This document shows positions 8,750 through 17,301 of a stretch of DNA of 64,000 nucleotides, in pieces. Made by a program: the position numbers and the translations under genes. The notes under the pieces are model-generated. The model made no database searches and had not been told where the DNA came from. It saw only the letters and a program-made list of their open reading frames with translations. This DNA comes from Clostridiales bacterium (GTDB lineage: Bacteria > Bacillota > Clostridia > Oscillospirales > Oscillospiraceae). The DNA is taken from NCBI GenBank assembly GCA_029265975.1, contig JAJUGN010000001.1, positions 1 through 64,000 on the forward strand. The letters are read 5' to 3'. Every line of letters begins with the position of its first letter. Within the stretch, counting starts at the first letter, position 1.

Positions 8750-9814
8750 TTAAGCCCCTTTTCCCGCCAGGGCTGCGTCAAGCTCCTGTTCAGCTATTAT
8801 TGCCTCAGCAATTCTGGCTTTTCTCTTTTTGTGATACGCTATTTTCGGAGAATTGAAACGGTATACCATGAAAAACAGCCACAAGAAAAATACTACCAGC
8901 GACTGCCATGTTTCATCTAATCCTATTTTAGTAAGGCCTATTCTGAAAATTGAGAGGGAGACCGAACCGATGAATATGCCAAGAACCGGGCTGTTTGTAA
9001 AGCTGCCTACCCATATTCCGATCATCATAGGGAACATATAAGTAAAGACAGCTCCGTTTGAGCTCATTCCTAGAACCGGAATAAGTGCGCCCTGATAAGC
9101 GGTTTTGAATACACCAGAGGCGGCAAATAATGCCCCGGCTATAAGATAGCACTGAATACAGTTCCAATAAATATTGATTCCAAAATCGCTAGCAAGGCGC
9201 TGACTCCCCTGAATTGCTTTGCGGCGGAAGCCAAATGTGCTGAAGCTGAAAAAATAAGTAACTGCTATAATCATAATAGCGGCAAAAATAAGGATATATC
9301 CGGTATCAGAAAGCACGTCCATACCTTTTTTACCGTATAGCATAAGTCCCTGCTGGTTGAAGGCGCTAAATGAAATGGTTTCAAATATAAGCGTCATGCC
9401 AAGTCCCAAAACCATAGGAAGAATACGAAGCGTTACAAAGGCAGTTCCTACTACCATTCCGCTGATAGAACCAACAATCATGCTGAAAATCAGTACCCCC
9501 GTTCCCCCTAGACCCAACTGAATCGCAATATTACCGCCGATTATGCAGCCCATATACAGCTGTGCTCCTGCGGAAAGGTCCATTCTGCCAAGGGGGAAGT
9601 TGGCATTTAACGCGAGAGCAAAGCAAAAAGTCAATATTAGTGTACGGAGCAGATTTTTGACGTCAGCGCTTGAACTGAGAACTCCTTTTCCAGAAAGCGT
9701 ACGAGCAAGAATTTCCATTAAAATATAAACCACTATTGGCAGCGCTACAGTCTGCAGCAGCATTTTTAGTTTAACATAAAAAGCTCTATGTCCTTTTGCA
9801 GCAACATTGTTCAT
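8750..9814 (-). CDS. Sugar ABC transporter permease (RbsC-like)
   Basis: This 354-residue membrane protein of the branched-chain/ribose permease type (BPD_transp_2) has about eight to ten hydrophobic helices and a basic C-terminal tail ('HKKRKAR'). It is the second of two different permease subunits in the operon; the upstream one spans 9836-10846. The two probably form a heterodimer with the double-domain ATPase at 10860. RbsC-type systems import ribose, galactose, autoinducer-2 and other sugars or polyols. GAGAGGG lies about seven bases before the ATG. The context with sulfatases and a glycosidase points to a sulfated mono- or oligosaccharide, which is inference. Confidence 0.88.
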   Translation of the reverse strand: MNNVAAKGHRAFYVKLKMLLQTVALPIVVYILMEILARTLSGKGVLSSSADVKNLLRTLILTFCFALALNANFPLGRMDLSAGAQLYMGCIIGGNIAIQLGLGGTGVLIFSMIVGSISGMVVGTAFVTLRILPMVLGLGMTLIFETISFSAFNQQGLMLYGKKGMDVLSDTGYILIFAAIMIIAVTYFFSFSTFGFRRKAIQGSQRLASDFGINIYWNCIQCYLIAGALFAASGVFKTAYQGALIPVLGMSSNGAVFTYMFPMMIGIWVGSFTNSPVLGIFIGSVSLSIFRIGLTKIGLDETWQSLVVFFLWLFFMVYRFNSPKIAYHKKRKARIAEAIIAEQELDAALAGKGA

Positions 9815-9835
9815 ATGTAATCCCTCTCTTCCGCC

Positions 9836-10846
9836 TTAGAACTGCTGCCGTGACGGCAGTGTTGCCTGTCGCTCGCTAGAAAGATAGATTATCAACAGGA
9901 AAATTAAGCCACGTACCCCCTGAACTATCGCAGCTGATACGCCAATCATTAGCAAGCCCTTATTTAGAGCAGCAACAGTAAGCGCACCTATTAGCCCTGC
10001 ATAGCTGTTGGATTTGGCTCCCCCGAATATTGACATTCCACCCAAAACGGTTGCAAGCATAACGTTCATACCCATACCGTCTCCGGTAGTAATTGTAACT
10101 CCGGATGTTCTGATCAGCGAAAAAATTCCAGTCAATCCCACCCCAAGGCCGCATATTATGAATCCTATATACTGCAGTGATACCTTTGAAATTCCTGCTT
10201 GTATTGCGGCGTTTGCATTTCCTCCGTAGAATCTGGTCTTTCGTCCGACCGGCGTCTTTGTATAAACTATAAATACCAATAAGAAAAACAAGATAAAAGC
10301 AATAGGACGGAATCCGCTTTCCAGGCTTTCGCTCATTTTATAACTAACCACTATTTTGGCGTCATTTCCGAGCAGCGTTTCTCGAATGGCAGAATAAATC
10401 TGCATCATAACAATACCAACAGTCGCAGCCTTAACATTAAGAACTGTGCTGAGCGTACTGTTAATAGACATCAGAACGATGCCCAACGCTATGCTGGAAA
10501 TAATCATAAGAACTACTGAGCCTGTGCTGATGTAAATATTTGCCGCCAGAATAGAGCATAGCGCCATTGCGCTTCCTATGGATATATCAAGGTTTCCAGC
10601 AGTATATATAAGAGAAACCGATATCGCAAGCGTGGCAAATATAACCGCTTGATTAAATATGCCTGTAAGTACGGTTGCTCCAAAAAAATTATCTGTAGTA
10701 GCCCCAAAGAAAACGATTACCACAAGAAGAAGGAAAAATGGCAGCGCGGTGAAAACAAAACGATTATTCTTTATAACAGCAAATTTATCAGATAGGCTAA
10801 GCCCTGACATGCTTCTCATTTTCGTAAAATTATTTGAATGCATCAT
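9836..10846 (-). CDS. Sugar ABC transporter permease (RbsC-like), first subunit
   Basis: This 336-residue RbsC-type permease has a cytoplasmic N-terminus followed by multiple membrane helices and the typical 'AGNLDISIGSAMAL' block near residue 87, which matches the 'GGIDLSVGS' region of ribose permeases. A further block, 'ATVLGGMSIFGG', near residue 247, fits the conserved C-terminal motif. It follows the ATPase gene by 13 bp and precedes its partner permease by 21 bp. The ATG has AGGGGGAG immediately upstream. It should form the membrane channel together with the 8750-9814 product. Substrate unknown; see the binding protein at 12491. Confidence 0.88.
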   Translation of the reverse strand: MMHSNNFTKMRSMSGLSLSDKFAVIKNNRFVFTALPFFLLLVVIVFFGATTDNFFGATVLTGIFNQAVIFATLAISVSLIYTAGNLDISIGSAMALCSILAANIYISTGSVVLMIISSIALGIVLMSINSTLSTVLNVKAATVGIVMMQIYSAIRETLLGNDAKIVVSYKMSESLESGFRPIAFILFFLLVFIVYTKTPVGRKTRFYGGNANAAIQAGISKVSLQYIGFIICGLGVGLTGIFSLIRTSGVTITTGDGMGMNVMLATVLGGMSIFGGAKSNSYAGLIGALTVAALNKGLLMIGVSAAIVQGVRGLIFLLIIYLSSERQATLPSRQQF

Positions 10847-10859
10847 CTCTCCCCCTTTC

Positions 10860-12368
10860 TCAGATCATACAGTTGATAAGCTTTGTGTTGTCAAAACCCT
10901 CGGTGCGCATGAATTCTCCGGAAACCTTGCCGTTCTTCAGTATCAGGAGCCTATCACTCATTCCGCATAGCTCCTGAAGCTCTTCCGAAATCATTACAAT
11001 CGACTTCCCGGCTTTTTTCATTTGGTAAATAAGCTGATACATAGCAGCTTTAACGCCTATATCCACACCCCGAGTCGGGCAGTCAAGAATGAGAATGTCC
11101 GCATCCTCGGCAGTCCATTTTCCAAAGACAACTTTCTGTTTATTTCCGCCAGACAAGTTACGGACCGGCTGGAAGACATTCTGGCATTTTATAGCCAGGT
11201 TATTGACCTGAGTCATAACATATTCCTTTTCCTTTTTCGCTGATATAAACGGACCTTTTGAATTTATTTTGTATCCGGTAGACGCAATGTTTGCGAAAAT
11301 TGACGCATTAAGGTCGAGGCTCTCGGTATCACGGTCTTTGGAGACATATCCAAGGCCGTTATTAAACGCAACCTTTGGGCTCGTGATAGAAATATTGTTC
11401 TTACCCGGAAGCTTGACGCTTCCTCTTACGATATCCTCAAGGCCATAGAGCGCTCGTCCGAGTGTATGCATTCCGCAGTCGGACAATCCCCCGATGCCAA
11501 GTATCTCTCCTTTGTGAAGCTCCAGATCGAAGGCAAGAAGGTCCTTCATAGTTGTAATGCGCTCCGCCTTCAACACTACTTCATCACTATATCCATCAAA
11601 GTCGTCGCGATAGTAGCTGCCCTTTATTTCCCTACCGATCATTTTGAACTTTATATCGTCCGGATTAAAATCCTTACGTTCCAAGACATCTATAATTTCT
11701 GCGTCTCTGAGGATGATAAGCATATCGCAGTGCTCCATAACCTCATCGAGGTCATGGCTGATAATTATTACTGCCTTACCTCTCTCGGCATGCCTATGCA
11801 TTATTTTATAAAGGATTTCGCGTCCATAATGGGAAAGCGCCGTCGTAGTTTCATCGATAATCAATATGTCAGGATCATCATACATAGCGCGGGCAAGCTC
11901 GATAAGCTTTCTATCCTGCATATCATAAAGATGGGTAGGAAAGGTTGGGTCGATGTGCGTAACGCCGATTATTTCCAGCGCCTTTTGCGCTTCCTTATAC
12001 ATTAAATTTTTATCAACTATTGGCCCTTTGCGAAATTGCTTATACTTTCCAATGAAAATGTTCTCGGCCACGGAAACCGTAGGAATCGTGCCGGCTTCCT
12101 GCACGATCATCGCAATACCGGCCTTGGAAGCTTCCAATACGCTGGATGGCTTCCAAGGCTTGTCTTTATAAAACATCTCTCCGCTTGTTGCTGGTTGCAT
12201 ACCCGCAATAATAGAAGACGCCGTCGACTTTCCGGAGCCGTTTTCTCCAATCAATCCACAGATTTTGCCACATTGAATATCAAAATTGACGTTCTTCAAA
12301 GCATGGGTAACGCCAAAATTTTTACTGAGGTTTCTAACTTGTAATATTGCTCCCACCTTGCTTTCCAA
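10860..12368 (-). CDS. Sugar ABC transporter ATPase, tandem domains (RbsA/MglA-like)
   Basis: This RbsA-type protein has two fused ABC domains. The first has Walker A 'GENGSGKST', a Q-loop 'MIVQEAG' and Walker B 'ILIIDE' (LSGGQ is replaced by 'DMQDRKL'). The second has signature 'LSGGNKQKV' and Walker B 'ILILDCPTRGVD' but a degenerate Walker A, as usual in this family. I start it at the TTG at 12368 because GGGAGG lies seven bases upstream and the protein then begins close to 'VGAILQVRNLSKNFG'. An ATG at 12440 would add 24 unrelated residues and overlap a hairpin. It powers the two RbsC-like permeases encoded just downstream. The result is about 502 residues, the usual family length. Confidence 0.92.
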   Translation of the reverse strand: MESKVGAILQVRNLSKNFGVTHALKNVNFDIQCGKICGLIGENGSGKSTASSIIAGMQPATSGEMFYKDKPWKPSSVLEASKAGIAMIVQEAGTIPTVSVAENIFIGKYKQFRKGPIVDKNLMYKEAQKALEIIGVTHIDPTFPTHLYDMQDRKLIELARAMYDDPDILIIDETTTALSHYGREILYKIMHRHAERGKAVIIISHDLDEVMEHCDMLIILRDAEIIDVLERKDFNPDDIKFKMIGREIKGSYYRDDFDGYSDEVVLKAERITTMKDLLAFDLELHKGEILGIGGLSDCGMHTLGRALYGLEDIVRGSVKLPGKNNISITSPKVAFNNGLGYVSKDRDTESLDLNASIFANIASTGYKINSKGPFISAKKEKEYVMTQVNNLAIKCQNVFQPVRNLSGGNKQKVVFGKWTAEDADILILDCPTRGVDIGVKAAMYQLIYQMKKAGKSIVMISEELQELCGMSDRLLILKNGKVSGEFMRTEGFDNTKLINCMI

Positions 12369-12405
12369 GGTTATACCTCCCGCTATTATGCATTTATTGG
12401 TGGTA

Positions 12406-12451
12406 TTCGGCTCCCCGTGGAATTGCTGACATAACCTCACAGGGAGCCGAA
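12406..12451 (-). other. Stem-loop between binding-protein and ATPase genes
   Basis: TTCGGCTCCC (12406-12415) pairs perfectly with GGGAGCCGAA (12442-12451), and a few inner bases extend the stem. There is no T-tract after it on the minus strand, so it is not a standard terminator. Stem-loops in this place, just 3' of the binding-protein gene, are known in other importers (for example malE-malF) to protect the upstream mRNA and raise binding protein over membrane subunits. Function here is inferred. Confidence 0.6.
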
Positions 12452-12490
12452 CAAGAATTTATGTGTCTTGTTAGCTAGTTTATATTTCAG

Positions 12491-13777
12491 TTAACCTAGT
12501 TTCTTTGCCATAGAAAGTGCATAGTCTTTATCCATGCTGTCAAGTATCTTTTGGAACTGCGCGCTTGTCAAATTGGGGTTATTAACCGCCAAAAGCGAAT
12601 CAACCTTACTATAGTCTGCAACCCAAGACTTATTAGCGGCAACGTCCACTTTAACGAGTGCTTTGACTTCATCGGCGCTCTTGACACCCCATTGCGAGAA
12701 AGTATAACGTACGGGCTTTCCGTCCTCGCTCAAAATGTTTTTTGTATTGCCCGTAAGGATGTTGTAGGTAACGGCAAATATGGCGGCTCCCATTATGCTT
12801 GTGCATTTTACGGTTGCAAAGTCAAGACTTTGGTTTCCAAACTTATCCTTATTGTTCATAGCGCTAATAAGCTGATTACCTATAGAACCGATGCTCATAA
12901 CCTTTATATTTTTTCCAAGGCTCTGTTCTGCTTCCTGTATTATCTGGGCCGCTGTGGTATGCGCCGCAGCCGTGCTAATAAACCATTCGAAGTTTCCGCT
13001 TTGAATCAGGCGGGAGGCGTTTGGCAAGTAGTTATCTGCGTTCTGGTTGCCGGGATAAATATATATCTTTATGTTCTTGTTATTTTCTAAATATTGAGGG
13101 GTATTGACGACGGCGATTTTTTCCATATCCGTTACAGTCTGTCCGTTAAGGGTAAACGTTAAATTATAACGATCCTTAAGAGCCTTTAGAACTGCCGAGG
13201 TTATGTCCTTATGAGCAATATTGCCCGTTGAAGCCAAGCCGCTGCTTATAAGGAAACCTTCGTGCCCGTCGGCTGATGCGTTAGCTGCAAGATATTCTCT
13301 GAACTTATCACCGGTTCCTGCGGAGTCGTCTCCAGTGTTGCCGAAGAAATTGTCTAGTCCGCTTTCATAAAGGTCTTTTCTGTAAGTGCCGTTGTATACA
13401 TAAATCATCTTGAGCTTGTTGCAAAGGCGCGCGGTTTCCATGTATGTTTGAGCATAGTAGTCGATTACCGCATTACAGCCGGCATCTGCAAAGTTTTCAA
13501 CAATCGTAACAACCTCGTCATTTGACTTTACCTTTTCTGAAAATACGAATGTTACGTTGTAACGGGGACCCAGATAATTCTTAAAATATTCTGCACGGGC
13601 CACGGATTCGTCATTTGCCTGAGCTTCGATAACACCGATTTTAAAAGCCTTTTTATATGGGTTGTTGGCTGTGCTCGATGCGTTTGGAGAAGGGCTTGTT
13701 CCTGATGATTTCCCGCCGCAGGCAGCAAGTGAGAAACACATGGCTAACGCAAGGATCAAAGCAATAGTCTTTTTCAT
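12491..13777 (-). CDS. Sugar-binding lipoprotein of ABC importer
   Basis: A 428-residue secreted lipoprotein: 'MKKTIALILALAMCFSLAAC' is a signal peptide with lipobox LAAC and lipidated Cys20, followed by a Ser/Thr/Asn-rich linker to about residue 42. The mature part starts 'KIGVIEAQANDE' and has the alternating alpha/beta pattern of periplasmic-binding-protein type 1 (RbsB/XylF-like) folds. It should capture the substrate outside and hand it to the two permeases. It is larger than RbsB (about 280-300), which may suit a larger ligand. It is followed by a stem-loop and then the ATPase gene. The 77 bp in front contain only a weak promoter-like match, so the gene is probably read from the operon promoter near 17150. 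Confidence 0.87.
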   Translation of the reverse strand: MKKTIALILALAMCFSLAACGGKSSGTSPSPNASSTANNPYKKAFKIGVIEAQANDESVARAEYFKNYLGPRYNVTFVFSEKVKSNDEVVTIVENFADAGCNAVIDYYAQTYMETARLCNKLKMIYVYNGTYRKDLYESGLDNFFGNTGDDSAGTGDKFREYLAANASADGHEGFLISSGLASTGNIAHKDITSAVLKALKDRYNLTFTLNGQTVTDMEKIAVVNTPQYLENNKNIKIYIYPGNQNADNYLPNASRLIQSGNFEWFISTAAAHTTAAQIIQEAEQSLGKNIKVMSIGSIGNQLISAMNNKDKFGNQSLDFATVKCTSIMGAAIFAVTYNILTGNTKNILSEDGKPVRYTFSQWGVKSADEVKALVKVDVAANKSWVADYSKVDSLLAVNNPNLTSAQFQKILDSMDKDYALSMAKKLG

Positions 13778-13854
13778 AATCTTTTCCTTTCATTATTTGT
13801 TATTATTTTTTAAATCTATAGATTCGTTGCATTGCTAAGCAAAAGCGCAATTTT

Positions 13855-15312
13855 TTAATTAACACCCCTGATGCAGATTTCCGGGTTGCCGCGTGCATAA
13901 GGCGGATTACCTTTCCAACGCTCCTCTCCATCGTTAATTCCAATCGCATTTTCAAAGGTTGAAAAAAGCTCCGCAGCCCTATTGTGAAGTCTCTGAAGAC
14001 GCAGCGCCTCATCACGCATCTTGAGCTTTGCGGCCGCTGAGCGCATCTTATCGGCAATCTCTTTCTCCTCCTGAATCAGGTTGTGTCTTTCGTCAGGATC
14101 CTTGACCGTGTCATAAAGTCTTTCTTCTGCTTCAATTTCATCGAAGGACAAATATTTATATCTGCCGTCCTTGAGCATAAAACAGTATTTATTCGCGGGA
14201 GCTTGCCAGTTTTCTCTGTTCAGGAATTCACCGTAAACAGCATGTGGTTCCAATTCTTCACCTTTCAGGGCTTTATAAACGCTGACACCGTCTACGTCCA
14301 GCATTGGCTTTGCTCCTGTACATTCCAGCATTGTAGGTCCGATGTCCATTATGCTTACGGGTGTATCGACCTTTCTGCCGGCTTTAATTCCGGCACCGGC
14401 AAAGATTAATGGAATCTTGGCGGACTTTTCGTAAAATGTAGACTTTCCAAAAAGTCTACGGTCGCCGCATTGATCACCATGGTCTGAAGTGTAGCAGAAG
14501 ATTGCGGGAGCGCCGCGCTTTGCAGAAAAAACATTAAAGGCGTTTCTGACCTTAGCGACTTTACCGTCCATGCGCTCTATCATTGCACAATACGCTGCCT
14601 GTGCGCCGAGAGCCGCTTCCTCGTCCACATTTTCCTGTACATTGCCACGAAGCAAGCTTCCCGGGTCATCCATAAACGAAGCCGGGAGCTTCACCCTCTT
14701 TATGTATTTTTCAAAAAGCTCTCTGGGAGCAATATAAGGGAAATGGGGTCCGTAAATACCAACTACAATAAACTGGGGTTTGTCGTGAGATTCGCTGAGA
14801 TAACGAAGCGTCTCCTCAATCACCAAATTATCATAGTGTTCAACCGGTGACTCTCCGCCTCCGATTATTTTCATACAGTTAGGCTCATTAAATCCGAACT
14901 GGGTAACTCCGCGTTCCCGTTGAAGCGCCTTAACAGGCCTGTTCCATGTAACTGGAGTCATATCCGGCGCAAGCCTTTTTGTAAAGCCGTGGCGCTGATC
15001 GGAACCCAAAAAGTGCATTCTGCCAAGCAAAACAGTTTCGTATCCCTGCTCCACCAGATTGTGAAGAAAGGTAGGTGTCATATCCGGAAGCGCATCGTTC
15101 AAAGTAAATATCCCTGTTTTCCCCGGCCTCAGGCCACTAAGCATTGCAAGCCGCGACGGCACGCACAGAGGGCAAACGGTGTAAGCCTCAGTAAACTGGG
15201 TACCGTCCGCGCAAAGCTTATCGAGCGCCGGGGTATCGACATTTCCACCGTAGAAGCCCGAATAATAAGGCGTGTGCTGATCGCTCATAAATAGCAGAAT
15301 ATCAGGAAACAT
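13855..15312 (-). CDS. Cytoplasmic sulfatase (Cys-type)
   Basis: A 485-residue type I sulfatase without signal peptide. It opens 'MFPDILLFMSDQH' (metal ligand Asp11) and carries the formylglycine motif C-V-P-S-R at Cys50. 'GIYGPHFPY' and 'FCYTSDHGDQCGD' give the later metal-binding residues, and the end has 'YDTVKDPDERHNL', typical of sulfatase C-termini. It resembles choline-sulfatase/iduronate-sulfatase-type proteins more than the 7389 enzyme. Start: ATG 15312, with GAGGAG 11 bases upstream; an earlier possible start at 15354 would overlap the previous gene. Middle of three sulfatases in the operon, 16 bp after the first; the three differ clearly, so they probably remove different sulfate groups. 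Confidence 0.9.
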   Translation of the reverse strand: MFPDILLFMSDQHTPYYSGFYGGNVDTPALDKLCADGTQFTEAYTVCPLCVPSRLAMLSGLRPGKTGIFTLNDALPDMTPTFLHNLVEQGYETVLLGRMHFLGSDQRHGFTKRLAPDMTPVTWNRPVKALQRERGVTQFGFNEPNCMKIIGGGESPVEHYDNLVIEETLRYLSESHDKPQFIVVGIYGPHFPYIAPRELFEKYIKRVKLPASFMDDPGSLLRGNVQENVDEEAALGAQAAYCAMIERMDGKVAKVRNAFNVFSAKRGAPAIFCYTSDHGDQCGDRRLFGKSTFYEKSAKIPLIFAGAGIKAGRKVDTPVSIMDIGPTMLECTGAKPMLDVDGVSVYKALKGEELEPHAVYGEFLNRENWQAPANKYCFMLKDGRYKYLSFDEIEAEERLYDTVKDPDERHNLIQEEKEIADKMRSAAAKLKMRDEALRLQRLHNRAAELFSTFENAIGINDGEERWKGNPPYARGNPEICIRGVN

Positions 15313-15328
15313 ATTATTGTCAACTCCT

Positions 15329-16945
15329 CTATTTCTCAGATGTGTCAGCGGCAAGCATTCTGCAGTACAGAATTATTTCATTCATCTTGGCTCCGTTTTT
15401 GATTTTCGCTTTCACTTCCTGCTCAAATTGAGGCGGGCAAAAGGACTTGACCATGGCCCAAAGCATATCGACCGTAAACCGCATGTCGTATTCAAAAGGA
15501 ACAATGTCACAGGTCGCCTGATACCACCTTAGCATTTCTTCCTTCAGTTTAATAAGCTCTCCGGTATAAGACGGATCATCAATAAGATTTATCGTTTCTC
15601 CGGGATCTTTTTCCAGATCGTAAAGCTCGTCCTTACCTAGAGAACGGCTTATATATTTGAATCTCTCACCTCGAATCATCGTGGCTTTGGCATGGGCTTC
15701 ATCGTCAGTCTGCGCTAACATCTTTGGCCTGTAGGGATTATTAGGTCCCGGGCCGTTAGGAGATACTGAATGAAATTCGTCGCAGTGCGTCTCTCCGGGC
15801 ATTCTGCCGCCCTCACAGAAAACGTGATTACGGTGCTTTTTACTCCTGTTCTCGAGAACCGGACGCAGGCTTTTTCCAAAATGTGTACGATTTGGATTGA
15901 TCCCTGCAAAGTCAACCGCGGTGGCGTAAAAATCAATAAGTTCCACAAGACTATCGGACACTCCGGGGTCTGTTGGTATATTCTTAGGCGGTTTTATAAG
16001 CAGCGGAACCTTGGTCAAACAATCCTCAAAGCAATTTTGCGCCTTTTCCGTCAATCCGTAATCTCCGGTAAAATCACCGTGGTCGCTGAAGAAGAAAATT
16101 GCGGTGTCATCATAAATTCCGGCCTCTTTCAGAGCATCGCAAATCCTCTTAAACTGATAGTCAATTTTCATGCACATTCCGAGATAAGTGGCGCGGAGCT
16201 CGTCCCATTCCTGCTCCGTAAAATCCTGCAAGGACTGATATGCTCTAATAAGCTCCTGCATTTTTGGCTTCCCGCAGCACTCCTCAGGAAGGATTCGATG
16301 CGGAAGCTTGCTTCTGTCAATTGCGGAGAAATACGGTTCTTCTATTGCATATGGAGTATGCGGGTTGTTCAGCCCCAAAAACATACATAATGGCCTGTCA
16401 TCAACAGGATGCAGAATTCTGTCTATCGCGGCATCAACTATTTCATCGTCTCGACTGTAGTTCTTTCCGTTTTCATCAAGCTTCAGCCTACCCTCATAAT
16501 GAGAGTAGAAGTATTTCTTATCTGCTGCATGTAACTCAGCATTTTCCGGACCGGGTGCCTTTTTTACGTTTCCGCCTAAGAAGAGTTCGTCGGCGTGGGA
16601 TTCGGCCCAGCCGTCAAATTGCCCTGCGTACAGGTCATTTCTTCCGTTCATCCACACATAATAGCCCTCGTCCTTAAGCTCCTGAAAAAGGCTTTTCTCT
16701 CCGGGATGAAGTAAGTACGCCATCGTCCTGTGCCCTTTAACATGCGGATAGAGACCTGTAAAAAAGCTGCATCGGCTCGGGACACATACGGGATTCTGGC
16801 AGTAAGCATTTCTGAACGAAACGGCCTCAGTATTTGCAAATCTGTCCAAAAACGGCGTTATAGCTGCCGGATTGCCCAGATGCGTCAAAGAGTCAGATCT
16901 CATCTCATCGGGGTTAAAGATTAAGATATTAGTTTTCTTAGACAT
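15329..16945 (-). CDS. Cytoplasmic sulfatase (Cys-type), first gene of operon
   Basis: A 538-residue sulfatase beginning 'MSKKTNILIFNPDEMRSD' with motif C-V-P-S-R at Cys54. 'NNPHTPY' and 'AIFFFSDHGDFTGDYG' are the later active-site blocks. There is no signal peptide. The C-terminal 60 residues are extra relative to the other two and end with a charged helix. The ATG at 16945 is preferred over one at 16972 because AAGGAT precedes it at about ten bases and the protein then starts at the conserved strand. It is the promoter-proximal gene of the island operon, read from a good promoter at 17154-17181 under probable control of the divergent LacI-type regulator. Confidence 0.9.
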   Translation of the reverse strand: MSKKTNILIFNPDEMRSDSLTHLGNPAAITPFLDRFANTEAVSFRNAYCQNPVCVPSRCSFFTGLYPHVKGHRTMAYLLHPGEKSLFQELKDEGYYVWMNGRNDLYAGQFDGWAESHADELFLGGNVKKAPGPENAELHAADKKYFYSHYEGRLKLDENGKNYSRDDEIVDAAIDRILHPVDDRPLCMFLGLNNPHTPYAIEEPYFSAIDRSKLPHRILPEECCGKPKMQELIRAYQSLQDFTEQEWDELRATYLGMCMKIDYQFKRICDALKEAGIYDDTAIFFFSDHGDFTGDYGLTEKAQNCFEDCLTKVPLLIKPPKNIPTDPGVSDSLVELIDFYATAVDFAGINPNRTHFGKSLRPVLENRSKKHRNHVFCEGGRMPGETHCDEFHSVSPNGPGPNNPYRPKMLAQTDDEAHAKATMIRGERFKYISRSLGKDELYDLEKDPGETINLIDDPSYTGELIKLKEEMLRWYQATCDIVPFEYDMRFTVDMLWAMVKSFCPPQFEQEVKAKIKNGAKMNEIILYCRMLAADTSEK

Positions 16946-17060
16946 TGTGTGCCCAATCCTTTTTTGATTCAATCAATTTTCAATTAGCAAAAATACAAAG
17001 AAATTATCATGCAAAAGTGTATATAATTAGACAGATTTTTTGCAGTATATAAATCAGTAG

Positions 17061-17089
17061 TTGACACAAAAAACTAAAAATGTTATAAA
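17061..17089 (+). promoter_or_regulatory. Plus-strand promoter toward the LacI-type regulator
   Basis: TTGACA (17061-17066), a 17-bp spacer and TATAAA (17084-17089) on the plus strand. Transcription would start near 17096 and run about 200 nt to the regulator start. It converges with the minus-strand operon promoter (start near 17147), so the two transcripts would overlap. The 16946-17301 gap is otherwise very AT-rich and holds no gene. Confidence 0.5.
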
Positions 17090-17153
17090 TAATAATATAA
17101 AAAATATCAATAATAATGCAAATATTCCTAGTTTTATGACTCTTTCTAAACAT

Positions 17154-17181
17154 ATTCTATTAAAATTGACGTAAATGTCAA
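17154..17181 (-). promoter_or_regulatory. Sigma-A-type promoter of the sulfatase/ABC operon
   Basis: On the minus strand TTGACA (17181-17176) is followed after 16 bp by TAGAAT (17159-17154). The -35 box lies inside a perfect inverted repeat AATTGAC-N6-GTCAATT (17164-17183). Transcription would start near 17147, giving a leader of about 200 nt before the sulfatase ATG at 16945. The operator-like palindrome lies directly upstream of the -35. Confidence 0.6.
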
Positions 17182-17190
17182 TTGTTTTTA

Positions 17191-17206
17191 TTGAAAACGT
17201 TTGCAT
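17191..17206. promoter_or_regulatory. LacI/CcpA-type operator (cre-like palindrome)
   Basis: TTGAAAACGTTTGCAT fits the catabolite-responsive element consensus WTGNAANCGNWNNCW and the general LacI-family half-site pattern around a central CG. It lies 10 bp upstream of the -35 of the sulfatase operon promoter and about 95 bp before the LacI-type gene. Either CcpA or the adjacent regulator could bind it; the sequence cannot decide. Confidence 0.6.
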
Positions 17207-17301
17207 GAAATGATTCCAAGAGTGTTCACTTATTTTATTTCATTTTTTCACAATTTTTTCTAATTTTGCATTTATTTTTAATACAATCGGGGTTTTTTGC
17301 T

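Noticed and set aside
548-16945. Sulfoquinovose (sulfoglycolysis) pathway
   Set aside because: An aldolase and a TauE exporter are suggestive, but the kinase, isomerase, sulfoquinovosidase and sulfolactaldehyde enzymes are missing, and three O- or N-sulfatases are present instead.
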